Source of the DNA: an uncultured Roseiflexaceae bacterium
GTDB lineage: Bacteria > Chloroflexota > Chloroflexia > Chloroflexales > Roseiflexaceae
Direction: 5' to 3'
Assembly (NCBI GenBank): GCA_937988885.1
Contig: CALKHR010000082.1
Span: 37,046-101,045 of the forward strand
DNA: 64,000 nt
Below the pieces are notes generated by a model that saw only the letters and a program-made list of their open reading frames with translations, was not told the origin of the DNA and searched no databases. Below are positions 61,903 through 64,000 of this stretch, one piece after another. The position numbers and the translations under genes were made by a program. Numbering within the stretch: the stretch's first letter is position 1; each line of letters starts with the position of its first letter.

Positions 61903-62456
61903 ATCAATTTATTTCACACACCCATGAACAGCGCGTAAGCACCTGCAAGACCGACTCGTTCATTATATGCCAGTTTACCTATGCCAATCGAATAGGTTCA
62001 ACACAGATGGCAAGGCAATGAGCGTTGATGGCATGGGATATACAGTGCATCTGCCAAAAAGCAGAAGCCAAATGTTCTATAAACAGTTATTTGAGGGATA
62101 CCGTCATCATATCTCCGCTCTTTTCACGTATTCCATAAACATCGCAAAAACCCCAACACACCAACCTTTCAACAGGCAAATAGGCGGCACAGCGCTTGCT
62201 ACAAAATTCACAAAACCACGAATAGATGTACCCATATTTATTAATCGTTTACCATTAAATATATTGTCATAATGATGTTTAAAAATTATTAATATACACC
62301 AGCTACACTGTAACAATCAATCTCCCTCACAGGTAATTTTCTCATTTTAATGAAAAATATAGATTTATAAAACACTAAAAGACACTGTTGGGACATTATT
62401 CCTATTGTTTGGTAATAGCTACATGCTACAATCGACTCATATGAAGGGAGGAATGC
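61903..62456. other. AT-rich intergenic region before the DUF4388 gene
   Basis: About 550 bases with low G+C. It contains the divergent promoters of the membrane protein and the DUF4388 gene, neither of which I can define. A 101-residue frame at 61967-62272 is unsupported. Confidence 0.5.
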
Positions 62457-63200
62457 ATGAGAACACAAGGGAACCCACATCAATACCAACTATCCGAAAT
62501 CATAACAATGCTTTTTACCAATTCGGCTACTGGCGTTGTTGAAATAAACGGAACCACGCAGATCGGTCGCCTATACTGCCGTCAGGGCAAGGTGTACCAT
62601 GCAGAAGCTGGGCTGGCCGATGGGCTAGAGGCGATCACAGAGTTGCTCTCCGATAACGAAGCGACTTTTCGTTTTATCGCGAATGCGCATCACGCCACCG
62701 AGACGTTGTGGCCCGATACGCAGATGTTAATCAATTACGTGCGCCATCAGGAGTTCCTCAGGCAACGCGAGCGTAGTGTTCCTAGCATTCCCAATCTCGA
62801 ATGGGTGCCCGAGCTGATCCTTCCCGAACACGAAGGCACTGTGAACATTCAGTTTGCTTGGTGGCCGCTCCTCACCGCCATCGATGGTCAGCGCAGCCTT
62901 CAGGAGATCGCTCAGGAGCTGCAACTCTCTACACTTCAGATCAATCTGCTCATTCGCGAGATGATCTCTAGCGGAATCGTACAGTTGCGACCGCCTCAGC
63001 CTGCGCATGCAGAATCAGGCACCTCACAGACGAGCATCCACGCATCCAAGTATGTTGATCCATTGGGCAAGGGCAAGTCTCAGGGCAAAAGCGAGTCGTT
63101 CAGTGGATTCATCGAGTGGTTGCTGACTGGGAACGAAAACTCACGCTCCACAGGTTGGCCATTTCGTTCGCGAGGGATTAAAAATAATATTCACTCATGA
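62457..63200 (+). CDS. DUF4388 domain protein
   Basis: A 247-residue protein. The N-terminal 90 residues follow the DUF4388 pattern (SEIITMLFTNSATGVVEI, then GRLYCRQGKVYHAEAG and LLSDNEATFRF), a domain often linked to gliding and GTPase (MglA/FrzS-like) signalling. The middle (about 120-185) looks like a winged helix (LSTLQINLLIREMISSGIV). The tail is polar. GGAGG precedes the ATG. Partner genes are not adjacent, although the roadblock gene near 23.5 kb is of a similar signalling class. Confidence 0.88.
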   Translation: MRTQGNPHQYQLSEIITMLFTNSATGVVEINGTTQIGRLYCRQGKVYHAEAGLADGLEAITELLSDNEATFRFIANAHHATETLWPDTQMLINYVRHQEFLRQRERSVPSIPNLEWVPELILPEHEGTVNIQFAWWPLLTAIDGQRSLQEIAQELQLSTLQINLLIREMISSGIVQLRPPQPAHAESGTSQTSIHASKYVDPLGKGKSQGKSESFSGFIEWLLTGNENSRSTGWPFRSRGIKNNIHS

Positions 63201-63219
63201 GCGTATCAGCTCCACGCTT

Positions 63220-63260
63220 TGTGGAAAAAATTGTGGATGATGTGGGGAAATTGTGGACAA
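63220..63260 (-). promoter_or_regulatory. Cluster of four DnaA-box-like 9-mers
   Basis: On the minus strand: TTGTCCACA (63252-63260), TTCCCCACA (63241-63249), TCATCCACA (63232-63240) and TTTTCCACA (63220-63228). Three differ from TTATCCACA by one base, and all point the same way. Their starts are 9-12 bases apart, close to one helical turn. No replication gene is near. They may be a DnaA-binding or titration site. Confidence 0.5.
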
Positions 63261-63281
63261 TTCAGCAGTGGGATTTGGCGC

Positions 63282-63310
63282 TTGACGAAATCCTGCACGC
63301 AGGTTAGAAT
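63282..63310 (+). promoter_or_regulatory. Promoter of tRNA-Gly
   Basis: TTGACG, a 17-base spacer and TAGAAT, 11 bases before the mature tRNA. Confidence 0.75.
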
Positions 63311-63321
63311 CGGATAGTCGT

Positions 63322-63395
63322 GCGGGAGTGGCGTAGTGGCAACGCGAGAGCCTTCCAAGCTCCAGTCGAGGGTTCGATTCCCTCCTCCCGTACCA
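63322..63395 (+). tRNA. tRNA-Gly (anticodon UCC)
   Basis: A 74-base cloverleaf: acceptor GCGGGAG/CTCCCGT with a G-U first pair, D stem GCGT/ACGC, anticodon loop CTTCCAA with UCC at 34-36, T arm GAGGG-TTCGATT-CCCTC, discriminator A and an encoded CCA end. Confidence 0.97.
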
Positions 63396-63401
63396 ATTGC
63401 A

Positions 63402-63438
63402 AGAGCTTGTGCATCTTCTGCACAAGCTCTTTTGTTTT
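63402..63438 (+). terminator. Terminator of tRNA-Gly
   Basis: A 12-bp perfect stem (AGAGCTTGTGCA and complement) with a 5-base loop and TTTGTTTT. Confidence 0.93.
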
Positions 63439-63530
63439 GGCGATTCCGATTGTTGTGATGTCGATGAACTGCTGCATGTAGCAACTTATCAATATCACAT
63501 GTGTTGGTGTGCCAGTGATTTCTCACACCT

Positions 63531-64000
63531 TTAGTTGGCGACGCTTCCGCAGATGACGTAACCTTGCAAAGACCAACTCTCGCTATCGGGGGTAATCTCC
63601 GAAGCTGAGACAAACCATGATGTGTAGGAGGGTGGTACTGGCACGCTACGAGTAATTGCGATAGGCGCCGTGCGCAGACCGCCACCTAGAACCACACCGG
63701 GAAAGACCTCCCCACCGCCTCCAAGCGCCTGTTTACCAGCAGGGCACGATATAGTGAGTGTTTTGACATCATTGGAATTAAACGCGGTCTCTGCATACAC
63801 AACTTGGTACCCACTAATTCCTGGCGCACCTTGAGGCCCTTGTTGTCCTTGCGGCCCTGGGTCACCCTTCTCGCCTTGCGGCCCAGGATCACCCTTCTCG
63901 CCTTTGGGTCCTTGCGGCCCTGGATCACCCTTCTCACCTTTGGGTCCTTGCGGCCCAGGATCACCCTTCTCGCCTTTGGGTCCTTGCGGCCCTGGATCAC
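63531..64000 (-). CDS. Collagen-like protein, C-terminal part (5' end outside window)
   Basis: The reading frame enters from the right edge with Gly-X-Y triplets ([12 protein letters not shown] repeated, then GPQGAPG), so the protein has a collagen-like rod. The non-collagen C-terminal domain of about 90 residues starts near [12 protein letters not shown] and contains [18 protein letters not shown] and a final YVICGSVAN. Such a terminal domain may help trimerisation, which is inference. The product is probably surface-exposed. Its N-terminus is not visible. Confidence 0.85.
   Translation of the reverse strand, partial: DPGPQGPKGEKGDPGPQGPKGEKGDPGPQGPKGEKGDPGPQGEKGDPGPQGQQGPQGAPGISGYQVVYAETAFNSNDVKTLTISCPAGKQALGGGGEVFPGVVLGGGLRTAPIAITRSVPVPPSYTSWFVSASEITPDSESWSLQGYVICGSVAN
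63850..64000 (-). repeat. 36-base tandem repeats encoding Gly-X-Y units
   Basis: Units of 36 bases (12 residues, [12 protein letters not shown]) repeat from about 63878 to the right edge, with small point differences; the first unit to the left is shorter by nine bases. Confidence 0.8.

Noticed and set aside
63220..63260. The DnaA-box-like cluster was considered as a proven replication origin.
   Set aside because: No dnaA, dnaN or other origin-linked genes are in the window, so only the binding-site cluster is reported.

Overview
The window looks like a chromosomal segment from the phylum Chloroflexota, probably class Chloroflexia (Chloroflexales/Herpetosiphonales-like). This is inferred from gene content and not proven: a lone roadblock/LC7 protein, a DUF4388 protein, 7TM-type and GAF/PAS sensor kinases, large secreted beta-repeat, lamin-tail and DUF11 proteins, an F-x-x-GG-x-x-x-FG-x-P repeat protein, SURF1, and sigma70-type promoters with a frequent TGCTATA(A/C)T -10. 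No phage, complete insertion sequence, CRISPR array or rRNA operon was seen. Most of the window is ordinary housekeeping and signalling DNA.

Layout. 1-3.8 kb: the 3' part of a helix-hairpin-helix protein, then pheT. 4-7.4 kb (minus): a helix-turn-helix plus P-loop ATPase with its small upstream partner, a degenerate receiver and a secreted repeat protein. 7.4-16 kb: HIT protein, PolX, a histidine kinase/receiver pair, ruvB, a DedA-like protein, a membrane anti-sigma factor with its ECF sigma factor, and a receiver fused to a histidine-phosphotransfer helix. 16.7-23.7 kb: a transmembrane subtilase-FHA fusion, a membrane-anchored protein, a metallophosphoesterase translationally coupled to a 48-residue membrane peptide, Nudix hydrolase, glycosyltransferase, SURF1 and roadblock protein. 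23.9-32.3 kb: sugar-type solute-binding lipoprotein, asparaginase-type hydrolase, KAS II, ANTAR regulator, MerR-like regulator divergent from citrate synthase, and an aminotransferase.

32.9-49.3 kb: a 1218-residue protein with ten repeats, a glmS ribozyme with glmS, a ceramidase-like/GH4/sirtuin group, ssb flanked by an intergenic repeat, an ABC-F gene with a terminator in its leader, and a second large secreted protein. The two large secreted proteins end in the same short motif (LPFI-x-basic). 49.4-55 kb: an aminotransferase and a radical-SAM-like protein without its cluster cysteines, then a kinase/OmpR regulator pair. 55.8-57.6 kb: two decayed genes. 57.6-64 kb: small conserved proteins, an exonuclease-phosphatase family protein, alpha/beta hydrolase, YwaF-like membrane protein, DUF4388 protein, a four-fold DnaA-box-like cluster, tRNA-Gly(UCC) and the 3' part of a collagen-like gene.

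The most rewarding points are the glmS ribozyme, the ABC-F and solute-binding-protein leaders that look like attenuators, the helically phased DnaA-box cluster, the subtilase-FHA fusion, the shared C-terminal LPFI motif, and several signalling or enzyme proteins that have lost key residues.
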